From assembly GCA_002421565.1 (NCBI GenBank), contig DIKC01000174.1, positions 9,691-29,561 on the forward strand: a stretch of 19,871 nucleotides of DNA, read 5' to 3'. Made by a program: the position numbers and the translations under genes. Positions 13,888 to 19,871 of this stretch are shown here, in pieces; the stretch's first letter is position 1; every line of letters starts with the position of its first letter. The notes under the pieces were generated by a model, which worked only from the letters and a program-made list of their open reading frames with translations, did no database searches and had not been told where the DNA came from. Origin of the DNA: Desulfobulbaceae bacterium UBA5628. Lineage in GTDB: Bacteria > Desulfobacterota > Desulfobulbia > Desulfobulbales > Desulfurivibrionaceae.

Positions 13888-15006
13888 CTACATCACCCGC
13901 ACAATGCGGAAACCGACGTCACAGTAATTGGTGAACGCCCAGTTGGTGTCGGTATGATAGGTGGTCAGAGGGAAGTTGTTGGCATAGACCAACCAGCTCC
14001 CTCCCCGCTTCTGGCGATACACCCCGGAGGTATCGTTGATCGGATTGGTTTCATTATCATAGGGGGCAAAATAGGTATAATTTGAATAATAATCTTGCAC
14101 CCATTCCGAGACATTGCCGGAGAGGTCGTAAATCCCCAGCAGGCTCTTGCCCGCTTCATAGCTGCCGACCGCGGTCGTACCCGTATTACTCTTGAAATTG
14201 GCATAGGGGGTGAAATATGGCAGATAGCTGCCGTAATTGCTCTCGCTGGCGTAGACCGTCGACGAGCTTTCCCAGGGAACCGGCCGCCGATCGTAAACCA
14301 TATTGTCCGAATCATAGCGGGCCGCATGTTCCCACTCAGCTTCCGTCGGCAGCCGATAGCCGGGAGAACCGTAAAACTTCTTAACCCCATCGAAGGTGGA
14401 TGACCAGTCCGCCAGGTTATAGAGCTGGGCAAGCCCTTCCCACTCGCTCAGGATGTTGCAATAAAAAGCCGCGCCATACCAACTGACATAGACCACCGGA
14501 TGATTTTCCAGCCCCGGCTTGACGACGAATTTGCCGCCGTCAAAATAAATATCGCACTGTTTTCCCTCGTAATCGCCATCAATATTGAGCAGCTCCTGTG
14601 AGTTGCCCTCTTTGTTTTTTACGGTGATGTTGTTTTGATAATCACCGGTTAGATATCCCTTGCGGAGGGCGAAGTTGAGCATATCGCGGTACTGGGCGTT
14701 GGTGATTTCATACTTGCCGAGTTCATAATTCTGACTGAGCGTCACCGCTCGCACCGGCCCGGAAGGCCCCGGCGTAATCTCGGCCGGATAGGGCGCGACC
14801 ACCGTTTCGTTGCCTGGCAGGTAATCCCAACCCATCTTGAATACGCCGCCGGGAACCAATGCCATTTCGGGAATTTCGGAGATAGTATCGCTTCCTGGCA
14901 GTGGCGGAGGCGGCGAATCGGATGATCCGTTGCATCCCCAGAGGGCTAAAAGTACGCCACCCCATAACAAGATAGCAAAAAAGAACCTATTTGGGCCGGT
15001 TGGCAT
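13888..15006 (-). CDS. Formylglycine-generating-enzyme (SUMF1) fold lipoprotein
   Basis: A 372-residue protein with a lipoprotein signal peptide: hydrophobic segment FFFAILLWGGVLLAL and lipobox LWGC, so it is probably anchored by a diacylglyceryl cysteine. A Pro/Ser-rich linker leads to an FGE-sulfatase/SUMF1 domain: MALVPGGVFKMG, YEITNAQYRDML, YVSWYGAAFYCN, GYRLPTEAEWEHAAR, GIYDLSGNVSEWVQDYY, RGGSWLVYANN and a terminal CDVGFRIVR. The catalytic cysteine pair of true formylglycine-generating enzymes is not seen near RGGSW (QKRGGSW here), and no sulfatase gene is present. It is better regarded as a SUMF1-fold binding or structural protein. I chose the ATG at 15006 (GGAG about six bases upstream), because it gives a compact lipoprotein leader. 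It overlaps the upstream membrane-protein gene by 20 bp. Confidence 0.88.
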   Translation of the reverse strand: MPTGPNRFFFAILLWGGVLLALWGCNGSSDSPPPPLPGSDTISEIPEMALVPGGVFKMGWDYLPGNETVVAPYPAEITPGPSGPVRAVTLSQNYELGKYEITNAQYRDMLNFALRKGYLTGDYQNNITVKNKEGNSQELLNIDGDYEGKQCDIYFDGGKFVVKPGLENHPVVYVSWYGAAFYCNILSEWEGLAQLYNLADWSSTFDGVKKFYGSPGYRLPTEAEWEHAARYDSDNMVYDRRPVPWESSSTVYASESNYGSYLPYFTPYANFKSNTGTTAVGSYEAGKSLLGIYDLSGNVSEWVQDYYSNYTYFAPYDNETNPINDTSGVYRQKRGGSWLVYANNFPLTTYHTDTNWAFTNYCDVGFRIVRVM

Positions 15007-15541
15007 GGGGGGCTCCGCAAATCTTATTGGCCAGCTGGTTGCAAGTCGGAATGAATACGGCAAAGATCATCGCGATGATGGCAAGCGACAGCAGCTTCGG
15101 CAACGGGAAGGTGATTAGCTCCATCCGGCTGGCGTTAAAGTAAATAATGGCGGAGAAGACTATCCCCACCACCACCGGGGTCAGCCGGTCGCGGGAAAGA
15201 AAGGGCTTGAAGACAAAAAGGGCAAAGCCGTAATTGAGCCAGAGGGCGAGGATCCACTCCGGACAAAAAAAGTGGGGAAGCAACCAGCGGCCATGTTCCG
15301 AGGCGTGATAGACGCCTAATAAAATCAGCAGCGAATCGATCAAAAAACCGGCCCCACCCACGGCCAGCGCCAGGTAAAGACGCTCCTTTTTAAGCGGAGA
15401 AAAGGGCAGAAAGAAGGCGACGTTGAGGGCGAAGAACAACAGCCCCAGCCAGGGCATGCCATTCCTGGCCCCCTGGTAGGTGGCGAATGCCGTCATGAAA
15501 AAGCCCAGCGGGCTGTACTTCATAATTTTTTCAGCCGGCAT
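14987..15541 (-). CDS. Polytopic membrane protein, DUF2878-like
   Basis: A 184-residue integral inner-membrane protein with about five hydrophobic segments (near 28-47, 57-78, 95-112, 120-138 and 146-166). GFLIDSLLILLGVY, followed by a PEWILALWLNYGFALF segment, resembles the DUF2878 family, which has no established function; I give that assignment from memory of the pattern. A basic, Pro/Lys-containing tail with two cysteines follows the last helix. GGAGG is five bases before the ATG. It starts 12 bp after the ThDP enzyme and overlaps the lipoprotein gene by 20 bp, so the membrane protein and lipoprotein are probably translated together. Confidence 0.72.
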   Translation of the reverse strand: MPAEKIMKYSPLGFFMTAFATYQGARNGMPWLGLLFFALNVAFFLPFSPLKKERLYLALAVGGAGFLIDSLLILLGVYHASEHGRWLLPHFFCPEWILALWLNYGFALFVFKPFLSRDRLTPVVVGIVFSAIIYFNASRMELITFPLPKLLSLAIIAMIFAVFIPTCNQLANKICGAPHANRPK

Positions 15542-15553
15542 ATATCCTCCGCC

Positions 15554-17209
15554 TCATTCCTGGTTGTATAGCTTGAAAGGAATGACACTCTCCTCGTCGG
15601 TAATCACGTTGATCACCGTCGGCAGTTCCGAGGCCAGGGCAGCCTTGAAGGCGGGCTCAAACTGTTCGAGGCGGTCGACCCGAAAACCGTTGGCGCCGCA
15701 GAGCTTGGCGTATTCGGCAAAATCCGGCCCCAGGATGTGATTGAATACCTCCTTGCCGTGGGCTACCAGATTGAAGAGCTTGATGATGTTGAACTCGCTG
15801 TTGTTGAAGATGATCCAGATGATCGGAATGCGGTTCTGGACCGCGGTCATCAACTCAAAACCGGCCATCTGGTAACAGCCGTCGCCGCAACCGACGATGA
15901 CCCGGCGATCAGGGGCGGCCAACTGAACCCCGATGGCGGCGTTGGTATGGGAGGCCATCGGCCCGAAGCTGCCGGGATTTTTGTAGCATTGGCCGCCGTT
16001 CAACTGCATGTAGGCCGCCAGCCAGATCATGTGGGCGCCGGCATCCCCCAGGACGATGGCCTTTTCCGGCAGGAGTCGGCCAAGTTCCTGGGAAAGCTGG
16101 CCGGGATGCACCTTGGCCCCTTGATAAACGATGGGCTGGCAACAGTTACGGTCGATCACGGGCCGAAACTTTTCGGTCACCTTAATCCGTCCGGCCAACG
16201 CCTCGGTCAGCCGTGCCATGGCCGGTTTGACCGCCGACACCATTGAAAAATCGGCCTTATAAACCTTATCGATTTCGTGGGCATCAAAGTTGATGTGCAT
16301 CAGCACCTTCTGGTCGAAAATATCCTCCTGAAAACGCCAGGTCTGCCACTTGGCGAAAGAATTGCCCACCGCCAGCACCACCTCGGCGTCCTTCAGGGCC
16401 TGACGCGCCCCCATATCGCCGCAGGTGCCGCCCATGCCGAGATGGAGGGGGTGATTGTCGGCGATCATCCCCTTGGCATCCATGGTGGTGATGAAGGGGA
16501 TCTGGAAGCGTTCGACAAATTCCAGCAATTCCGGGCCGGCGGCGCCATGAACACAACCAAAACCGAACCAGGCGAGTACTTTCTTGCCGGACTTAAGTGC
16601 TTGCTCAAGGTATTCGGCAAAAAGACGGATATCCTTGTCCAGCGGCAGAATCGGCTTCACCTCCACCTTGATATCGCGGTGGTGTTTGGTTTCCGCGGCC
16701 GCCACATCGTAAGGCAAGTCGATATGAATCGGTCCGGGGCGTCCATTATAGGCCAGATTGACCGCTTCCTCAAAAAGATCGCAGGCCTGTTCCGGCCGCT
16801 CGATGAGAAAGGTTTTCTTGGTGGTGGCGCCGAACATGGCTTGGGAGTCAGGGGTGCGGTTCAGGCCCGTCACCTCCCCTAAGTCTCCCTTGCCCCGCCA
16901 TTTGGTCGGGGCGTAGGAAGCAATGGACATCACCGGATAGGAGCCGCTATAGGCGATGCCCAACCCGGAAAAAAGGTTGTAGGAACCGGGCCCGCCCTGG
17001 GCATTGCAAACCCCGAGCTTATGGGAAGTCATGGCGTAGCCGTAGGCCATAAAGGAAGCGGCCTGTTCGTGGCGAGTCATGATGGTCCTGATCTTTTCCG
17101 ACTCGGCAAAGGCAAAGAGAATATCACCAGACCCCTGCCCCGAACCGGTAAACAGGGCGTCAACCCCCAAGGACTCCAGCATTTTGACGATTGATTGCGC
17201 AACGTTCAT
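15554..17209 (-). CDS. Thiamine-diphosphate-dependent enzyme (acetolactate synthase / pyruvate oxidase / decarboxylase superfamily)
   Basis: A 551-residue three-domain ThDP enzyme. The N-terminal PYR domain has the catalytic Glu48 in RHEQAASFMAYGYA and a GGPGSYNLFSGLG loop (72-84). A central Rossmann-like domain follows (about 185-340). The C-terminal PP domain has the ThDP/Mg signature GDG at 442-444 through NN at 469-470. The overall order is that of AHAS/POX/benzoylformate-decarboxylase proteins. The substrate-loop sequences (GSGQGSG in place of a YPGG-type motif; AQGGPGS) are not those of biosynthetic acetolactate synthase, and no small regulatory subunit gene is present. Likely a decarboxylase or carboligase of a 2-oxo acid; substrate unknown. 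GGGAGAAG precedes the ATG. It is 29 bp after DJ-1 A and 12 bp before the membrane-protein gene. Confidence 0.88.
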   Translation of the reverse strand: MNVAQSIVKMLESLGVDALFTGSGQGSGDILFAFAESEKIRTIMTRHEQAASFMAYGYAMTSHKLGVCNAQGGPGSYNLFSGLGIAYSGSYPVMSIASYAPTKWRGKGDLGEVTGLNRTPDSQAMFGATTKKTFLIERPEQACDLFEEAVNLAYNGRPGPIHIDLPYDVAAAETKHHRDIKVEVKPILPLDKDIRLFAEYLEQALKSGKKVLAWFGFGCVHGAAGPELLEFVERFQIPFITTMDAKGMIADNHPLHLGMGGTCGDMGARQALKDAEVVLAVGNSFAKWQTWRFQEDIFDQKVLMHINFDAHEIDKVYKADFSMVSAVKPAMARLTEALAGRIKVTEKFRPVIDRNCCQPIVYQGAKVHPGQLSQELGRLLPEKAIVLGDAGAHMIWLAAYMQLNGGQCYKNPGSFGPMASHTNAAIGVQLAAPDRRVIVGCGDGCYQMAGFELMTAVQNRIPIIWIIFNNSEFNIIKLFNLVAHGKEVFNHILGPDFAEYAKLCGANGFRVDRLEQFEPAFKAALASELPTVINVITDEESVIPFKLYNQE

Positions 17210-17238
17210 GGCTTCTCCCTTCTCCGGCGTCCTGATGG

Positions 17239-18000
17239 CTATTTGTTGTTTAAAACCTCAACCAGTTTCTGGCCGTAGGCAATGGAAGACTCAACCGAAA
17301 GCGCGGTAACAAAAGGCCAGTCATAGACCACGCAGGGTTTTTGCCGGTTGGCTTTTTCGTCGGCCACGCAGAGGCCGCCCGGGCCGACCGCGTCGCTGAC
17401 CACATCCTGCAACGGAAGCAGAAAACCAGGGGTAACCACATCGGTTCCCTGGTTGTCGGGAGTGGTTCCCGCCAGGGTGTAGCTCAGTTCGAAATCAAAA
17501 TCCCAGGCCCGGGGGTGGGCGGTTGATTTTTTGCCGTAAAGCACGCTTTTGAAACCGGTGGCGGGATTGCGGGTGAAGGCCAGGGCGCCGACCGAATAGC
17601 AAATCGCGCCGACCAGCTTGTTGCTGTTAACGGCATCAAGGATCAGTTTGTGCACCTTAGGGTTGTTGGTGATATCGAGACAGACGCCGGGGCCGCCGGT
17701 CAGAACCAGGGCATCGTAATCAGCCATCTTGGCATCGGCGATCTTGATCGGGTTGTTCCACTCGCTACCGGCCAGAAGCTCCTTTACCCGGCTGCAAACT
17801 TCGGGAGGGTTTACCTTGTAGTTCTGGAGGGGATCATTGAAGTCGGGATCAACGCTGAGCGCGAAGGGCAGCGGTTTTTTGCCCTGGGGAGTTGCCATGG
17901 TTACGTTGAATCCGGCCTTCCGCAAGGCATCCCAGGGGGCCTGGAGTTCCTCCGCCCATGCGCCGTAATTGGTTGCCAACAGCAGTATTTTCTTAGCCAT
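17239..18000 (-). CDS. DJ-1/PfpI (Hsp31-like) family protein A
   Basis: A 253-residue protein of the DJ-1/PfpI superfamily, in the size range of the Hsp31/YDR533C-type glutamine-amidotransferase-like branch. The N-terminus KKILLLATNYGAWAEEL leads to the conserved acid near Glu17/18; LTGGPGVCLD (about 100-109) and the nucleophile elbow GAICYSVGAL with Cys134 follow. The residue after Cys is Tyr135, where Hsp31- and PfpI-type enzymes usually have His, so the usual Cys-His pair is not formed locally. A near-canonical AAGGAGG sits before the ATG at 18000, which settles the start; an open frame to 18159 runs into cupin A and was rejected. It follows cupin A by 46 bp and precedes the ThDP enzyme by 29 bp. 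Only distantly similar to DJ-1 B of the same operon. Confidence 0.88.
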   Translation of the reverse strand: MAKKILLLATNYGAWAEELQAPWDALRKAGFNVTMATPQGKKPLPFALSVDPDFNDPLQNYKVNPPEVCSRVKELLAGSEWNNPIKIADAKMADYDALVLTGGPGVCLDITNNPKVHKLILDAVNSNKLVGAICYSVGALAFTRNPATGFKSVLYGKKSTAHPRAWDFDFELSYTLAGTTPDNQGTDVVTPGFLLPLQDVVSDAVGPGGLCVADEKANRQKPCVVYDWPFVTALSVESSIAYGQKLVEVLNNK

Positions 18001-18046
18001 GTTTCCTCCTTGTCGTTGCACGACAATTTTAAGGTTGTATCGATGA

Positions 18047-18376
18047 TTATTTCGCCCCGGGCAGTCCTTCCCGGGGCGGGCTGAATACGTCGATCGCCTC
18101 GGTTTCGCCGATTGCGGTAAAGGTGTGCGGAATATCAGAGGGGATGAAATAGCAGTCACCTGCTTTCAAGATGGCCGTTTCTTCCCCGATCAGCATCTTA
18201 AAGCCGCCCTGGATAACATAACCGAACTGCTCATGGGGATGCTGGTGCAAGGGGACCACGCTACCGTCCGCCATATTCCAATGCAATACGCTCATTTTGC
18301 TGCCTTGGCCGAGGTTTTTCATCAACACCCCGTTCCCTAGGTCTTGTAGCGGCAATTTTTCTTGATAACAGAACAT
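18047..18376 (-). CDS. Small cupin-domain protein A (first gene of the minus-strand cluster)
   Basis: A 109-residue single-domain cupin with motif 1 HQHPHEQFGYVIQG (His44, His46, Gln50) and motif 2 GDCYFIPSDIPH (His84). Metal-binding histidines are at the same residue numbers as in cupin B. About 50 of 109 aligned positions are identical to cupin B without gaps, including a shared AIDVFSP near the end. AAGGGG precedes the ATG at 18376. It is the promoter-proximal gene of the long operon, with a sigma70-like promoter about 75-100 bp upstream. It may be a small-molecule-binding or isomerase protein acting with the DJ-1 protein encoded next; substrate unknown. Confidence 0.9.
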   Translation of the reverse strand: MFCYQEKLPLQDLGNGVLMKNLGQGSKMSVLHWNMADGSVVPLHQHPHEQFGYVIQGGFKMLIGEETAILKAGDCYFIPSDIPHTFTAIGETEAIDVFSPPREGLPGAK

Positions 18377-18449
18377 GGGCTTGCCCCTTTTTTAGCATGA
18401 ATTATTGAACGGGAGAGATTATCCTGACATTACGTTTCAATGTTTATGT

Positions 18450-18477
18450 TGTATAAAATCCGCTGGCCTTATGTCAA
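18450..18477 (-). promoter_or_regulatory. Sigma70-type promoter of the minus-strand 18-gene cluster
   Basis: On the minus strand a perfect TTGACA (18477 to 18472) is followed after 16 bp by TATACA (18455 to 18450), which keeps TATA of the -10 consensus. The expected transcription start is near 18443, giving a leader of about 65 nt before the cupin A ATG at 18376. No stronger candidate is evident elsewhere in the intergenic region or between the downstream genes. Inferred from consensus and position only; a partner-switch-controlled alternative sigma factor promoter could exist and would not be recognised this way. Confidence 0.55.
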
Positions 18478-18705
18478 ACAAATACTTGGTTCGCCGACGG
18501 GCAAAGAGCTTGTTTGGCCGCCGCCCGCGAGCGATCAAGAAAATAATCTTTGATGCATCACATTTTATAACTTCCTGCAATTACCGGAAGCCGCGTGATT
18601 CACCATTACGACTTTGTGGTCGCAAAAAAAACCGCCAGAGCCAGGAGATTCTTTTATGGCCGATCGAACTGACAACGGCACGGCCAACTTGGCGCCACTT
18701 TTTGC

Positions 18706-18734
18706 TTGACGATGCCGAATGGCCCCGCTAGCTT
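18706..18734 (+). promoter_or_regulatory. Weak candidate promoter for the IMPase gene
   Basis: TTGACG (18706-18711), five of six matches to the -35 consensus, is followed after 17 bp by TAGCTT (18729-18734), only three of six to the -10 consensus. The implied start would leave a leader of only about six bases before the ATG at 18747, so this is a tentative call. Confidence 0.2.
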
Positions 18735-18746
18735 TGGCCACTCCCC

Positions 18747-19373
18747 ATGAACTTACAAAACCTCGAACCATGCCTTTCCCAACGTCCCGATCCCCGGCTG
18801 GCCGCTCTCCTGACCGCAGCCGGAGAAGCAGCCTTGGCGGCCGGGGCGGTGCTGCGTAAGCTCTACGACACCCCGGTGGCGATCAGCCGCAAAGGCCGCA
18901 TCGATCTGGTAACCGAGGCCGATGTGGCGGCGGAAAAAACCATCCTGGAAATTTTGCGCCGCAGTCATCCAAAGGTAGCGATCCTGGCCGAGGAATCGGC
19001 CAACACCTGGAGCAGCCCGCCCACCGGGCCGGTCTGGATCATCGACCCTCTGGACGGCACCACCAATTTCGCCCACGCCTTTCCCTGGTTTGCCGTTTCC
19101 ATCGGCTATTTTGAGGCCGGCATCGGCCAGGTCGTGGTGATCTTCAATCCCATTCAGGAAGAATTTTTCCGCGGCGGCCGGCTCGACGGCTTCTGGGAAA
19201 TCAACCTCAAACCGTGGGACACGGCGGCCGGGGTGCTGCTGCTCGAAGAGGCGGGCGGCCGGATCAGCGACTTTGCCGGCGGCCCTCATTCCCCCTTTCT
19301 GGCCGAGATCGTCGCCTCCAACGGCCTGATCCATGAAGAGATGCTGGCCGTGATCAAGGAGCAGCACCGCTGA
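18747..19373 (+). CDS. Inositol monophosphatase family protein with large internal deletion
   Basis: A 208-residue member of the IMPase/SuhB/FBPase superfamily, Mg-dependent phosphatases that hydrolyse inositol or sugar phosphates. Metal-site motifs are intact: LAEES (Glu82), WIIDPLDGTTNFAH (Asp100, Asp103) and LKPWDTAAG (Asp158), followed by EEAGGRISDFAGG. Family members are normally about 260-270 residues. Here NPIQEEFFRGGRLDGFWE joins two segments (residues about 134-151) that are normally separated by some 60-70 residues, including the GAFLNG and GSAALDL strands. The frame is kept, so the product could be made but probably misfolds or has altered activity. The ATG at 18747 has no clear Shine-Dalgarno and an in-frame stop lies at 18729. 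The stop overlaps the next gene (TGATG). Function of this shortened form is uncertain. Confidence 0.8.
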   Translation: MNLQNLEPCLSQRPDPRLAALLTAAGEAALAAGAVLRKLYDTPVAISRKGRIDLVTEADVAAEKTILEILRRSHPKVAILAEESANTWSSPPTGPVWIIDPLDGTTNFAHAFPWFAVSIGYFEAGIGQVVVIFNPIQEEFFRGGRLDGFWEINLKPWDTAAGVLLLEEAGGRISDFAGGPHSPFLAEIVASNGLIHEEMLAVIKEQHR

Positions 19374-19871
19374 TGGTCACCACCCTCTACCTGATCCGCC
19401 ACGGCGAAACCGAAGGGGCGGAAATTCCCCGCTACAAGGGCAGCATCGATGTGCCGATGTCGGCCCGCGGCCACGAACAGGTGCAACGGACGGCGGGCCG
19501 GGTGCGGGAGCATCTGGCGGCGCTGGTCACGGCCCAGCGCCACAGTTATCTCAACGATGTCCATGATCTGACCCCGGCAACGGAAGACGATGGCCGGCTG
19601 GCGGCGGTTTACTCTTCGCCCCTGGGGCGGGCCAAGAGCAGCGCCGAACTGATCGCGGCCCCCCATGCCGGGGTGCGGCCGACCGTGATCGCGGATTTGC
19701 GGGAACGCCATTTCGGGGTCTGGGAGGGGATGAGCTTCAGCGAGATCAAGGCCGCCTACCCCGACGACTTTGCGGCCTGGGCCGCCGATCCGGTGCAATT
19801 CTCCCCCACCGGCGGGGAAAGCACCCTGGAGGTGGCTCAACGGGCGGTGGCCGCCATCGAGGCAATCCTGG
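19373..19871 (+). CDS. Histidine phosphatase (phosphoglycerate-mutase-like) family protein, 3' end outside window
   Basis: The first 166 residues of a branch-1 histidine phosphatase, starting at an ATG that overlaps the preceding TGA. The N-terminus MVTTLYLIRHGETEG has the RHG motif with the phospho-accepting His10. YSSPLGRAKSSAELI (about 80-94) and LRERHFGVWEGMSF (about 109-122) are the usual second and third motifs, and PTGGES follows. The stretch between the first and second motifs (about 45-75: EHLAALVTAQRHSYLNDVHD...) is longer than in most PhoE/CobC-type members and looks like an insertion. The substrate cannot be read; alpha-ribazole phosphatase and broad phosphatases share this signature. 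No stop codon occurs before the window edge. Likely co-transcribed with the IMPase-family gene, another phosphatase. Confidence 0.9.
   Translation, partial: MVTTLYLIRHGETEGAEIPRYKGSIDVPMSARGHEQVQRTAGRVREHLAALVTAQRHSYLNDVHDLTPATEDDGRLAAVYSSPLGRAKSSAELIAAPHAGVRPTVIADLRERHFGVWEGMSFSEIKAAYPDDFAAWAADPVQFSPTGGESTLEVAQRAVAAIEAIL

Larger units (their letters stand above)
18377..18746. other. Divergent intergenic region between operon and IMPase gene
   Basis: A 370-bp stretch between diverging genes, visibly more AT-rich than its surroundings. On the minus strand it carries the likely promoter of the 18-gene cluster. On the plus strand it holds only a weak promoter candidate and two very short open frames ahead of the IMPase gene (18656-18709 and 18712-18750). 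A weak inverted repeat, ATCAAGA / TCTTTGAT, lies at 18534-18554. I see no RNA gene or convincing riboswitch. Confidence 0.7.

Noticed and set aside
12784..14085. Plus-strand open frame of 433 codons crossing several minus-strand genes
   Set aside because: It spans four well-supported genes antisense and has no family similarity I can see.
18001..18159. N-terminal extension of DJ-1 A into the cupin A gene
   Set aside because: AAGGAGG immediately precedes the ATG at 18000 and the family's first strand begins there.
18534..18554. Imperfect inverted repeat ATCAAGA / TCTTTGAT as a possible operator
   Set aside because: Half-sites do not match a regulator site I know and the spacing is unremarkable; could be chance in an AT-rich stretch.
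18405..18771. Open frames of 68-108 codons on both strands of the divergent intergenic region
   Set aside because: No family features, basic low-quality translations, and overlap with the predicted operon promoter or the IMPase start.

Overview
The window is dense, GC-rich bacterial chromosome. The gene content (isoamylase-type GlgX, a MEMO/AmmeMemoRadiSam B protein, Cache-HAMP-PP2C signalling, an outer-membrane barrel, lipoproteins) indicates a Gram-negative, didermic organism. A Desulfobacterota/deltaproteobacterial origin would fit, but this is an impression from protein flavour and not a demonstrated assignment. No transposase, integrase, CRISPR array or phage gene is visible.

Layout. 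The left edge (1-1598, + strand) holds the 3' half of cysS followed by a MEMO-family gene. A tRNA-Gln(CUG) at 1679-1752 has its own promoter and a hairpin terminator that also looks functional on the other strand. From 18376 down to 1849 there are 18 consecutive minus-strand genes. Their junctions are overlaps or gaps of at most 74 bp, and a sigma70-like promoter lies just upstream at about 18450-18477. This looks like one operon of about 16.5 kb, though internal promoters cannot be excluded. The right edge (18747-19871, + strand) holds an inositol-monophosphatase family gene with a large internal deletion, overlapped by a truncated histidine phosphatase gene.

In transcription order the minus-strand cluster encodes: cupin A, DJ-1/PfpI A, a ThDP-dependent decarboxylase/synthase-like enzyme, a DUF2878-like membrane protein, an FGE-fold lipoprotein, cupin B, DJ-1/PfpI B, an outer-membrane beta-barrel, a uronate-dehydrogenase-like SDR, a VOC protein, a three-domain AGE-type sugar epimerase homologue, STAS antagonist 1, glycogen debranching enzyme GlgX, STAS antagonist 2, an RsbW-type anti-sigma kinase, a nitroreductase, an NMT1/SsuA-type periplasmic binding protein, and a Cache-HAMP-SpoIIE phosphatase.

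Interpretation (inference). The promoter-distal end is a complete partner-switching circuit: a periplasmic sensor candidate, a membrane phosphatase, a kinase and two phosphorylatable STAS proteins. It is interleaved with carbohydrate enzymes, the two STAS genes lying on either side of glgX. The promoter-proximal end is rich in small-carbonyl, cofactor and envelope proteins, including two cupin-then-DJ-1 gene pairs. No sigma factor or transcriptional regulator is encoded, so the output of the switch is not visible. A possible reading is an envelope-sensed, partner-switch-controlled alpha-glucan/sugar-aldehyde module. It matches no operon I can name and is the main candidate here for an undescribed system.
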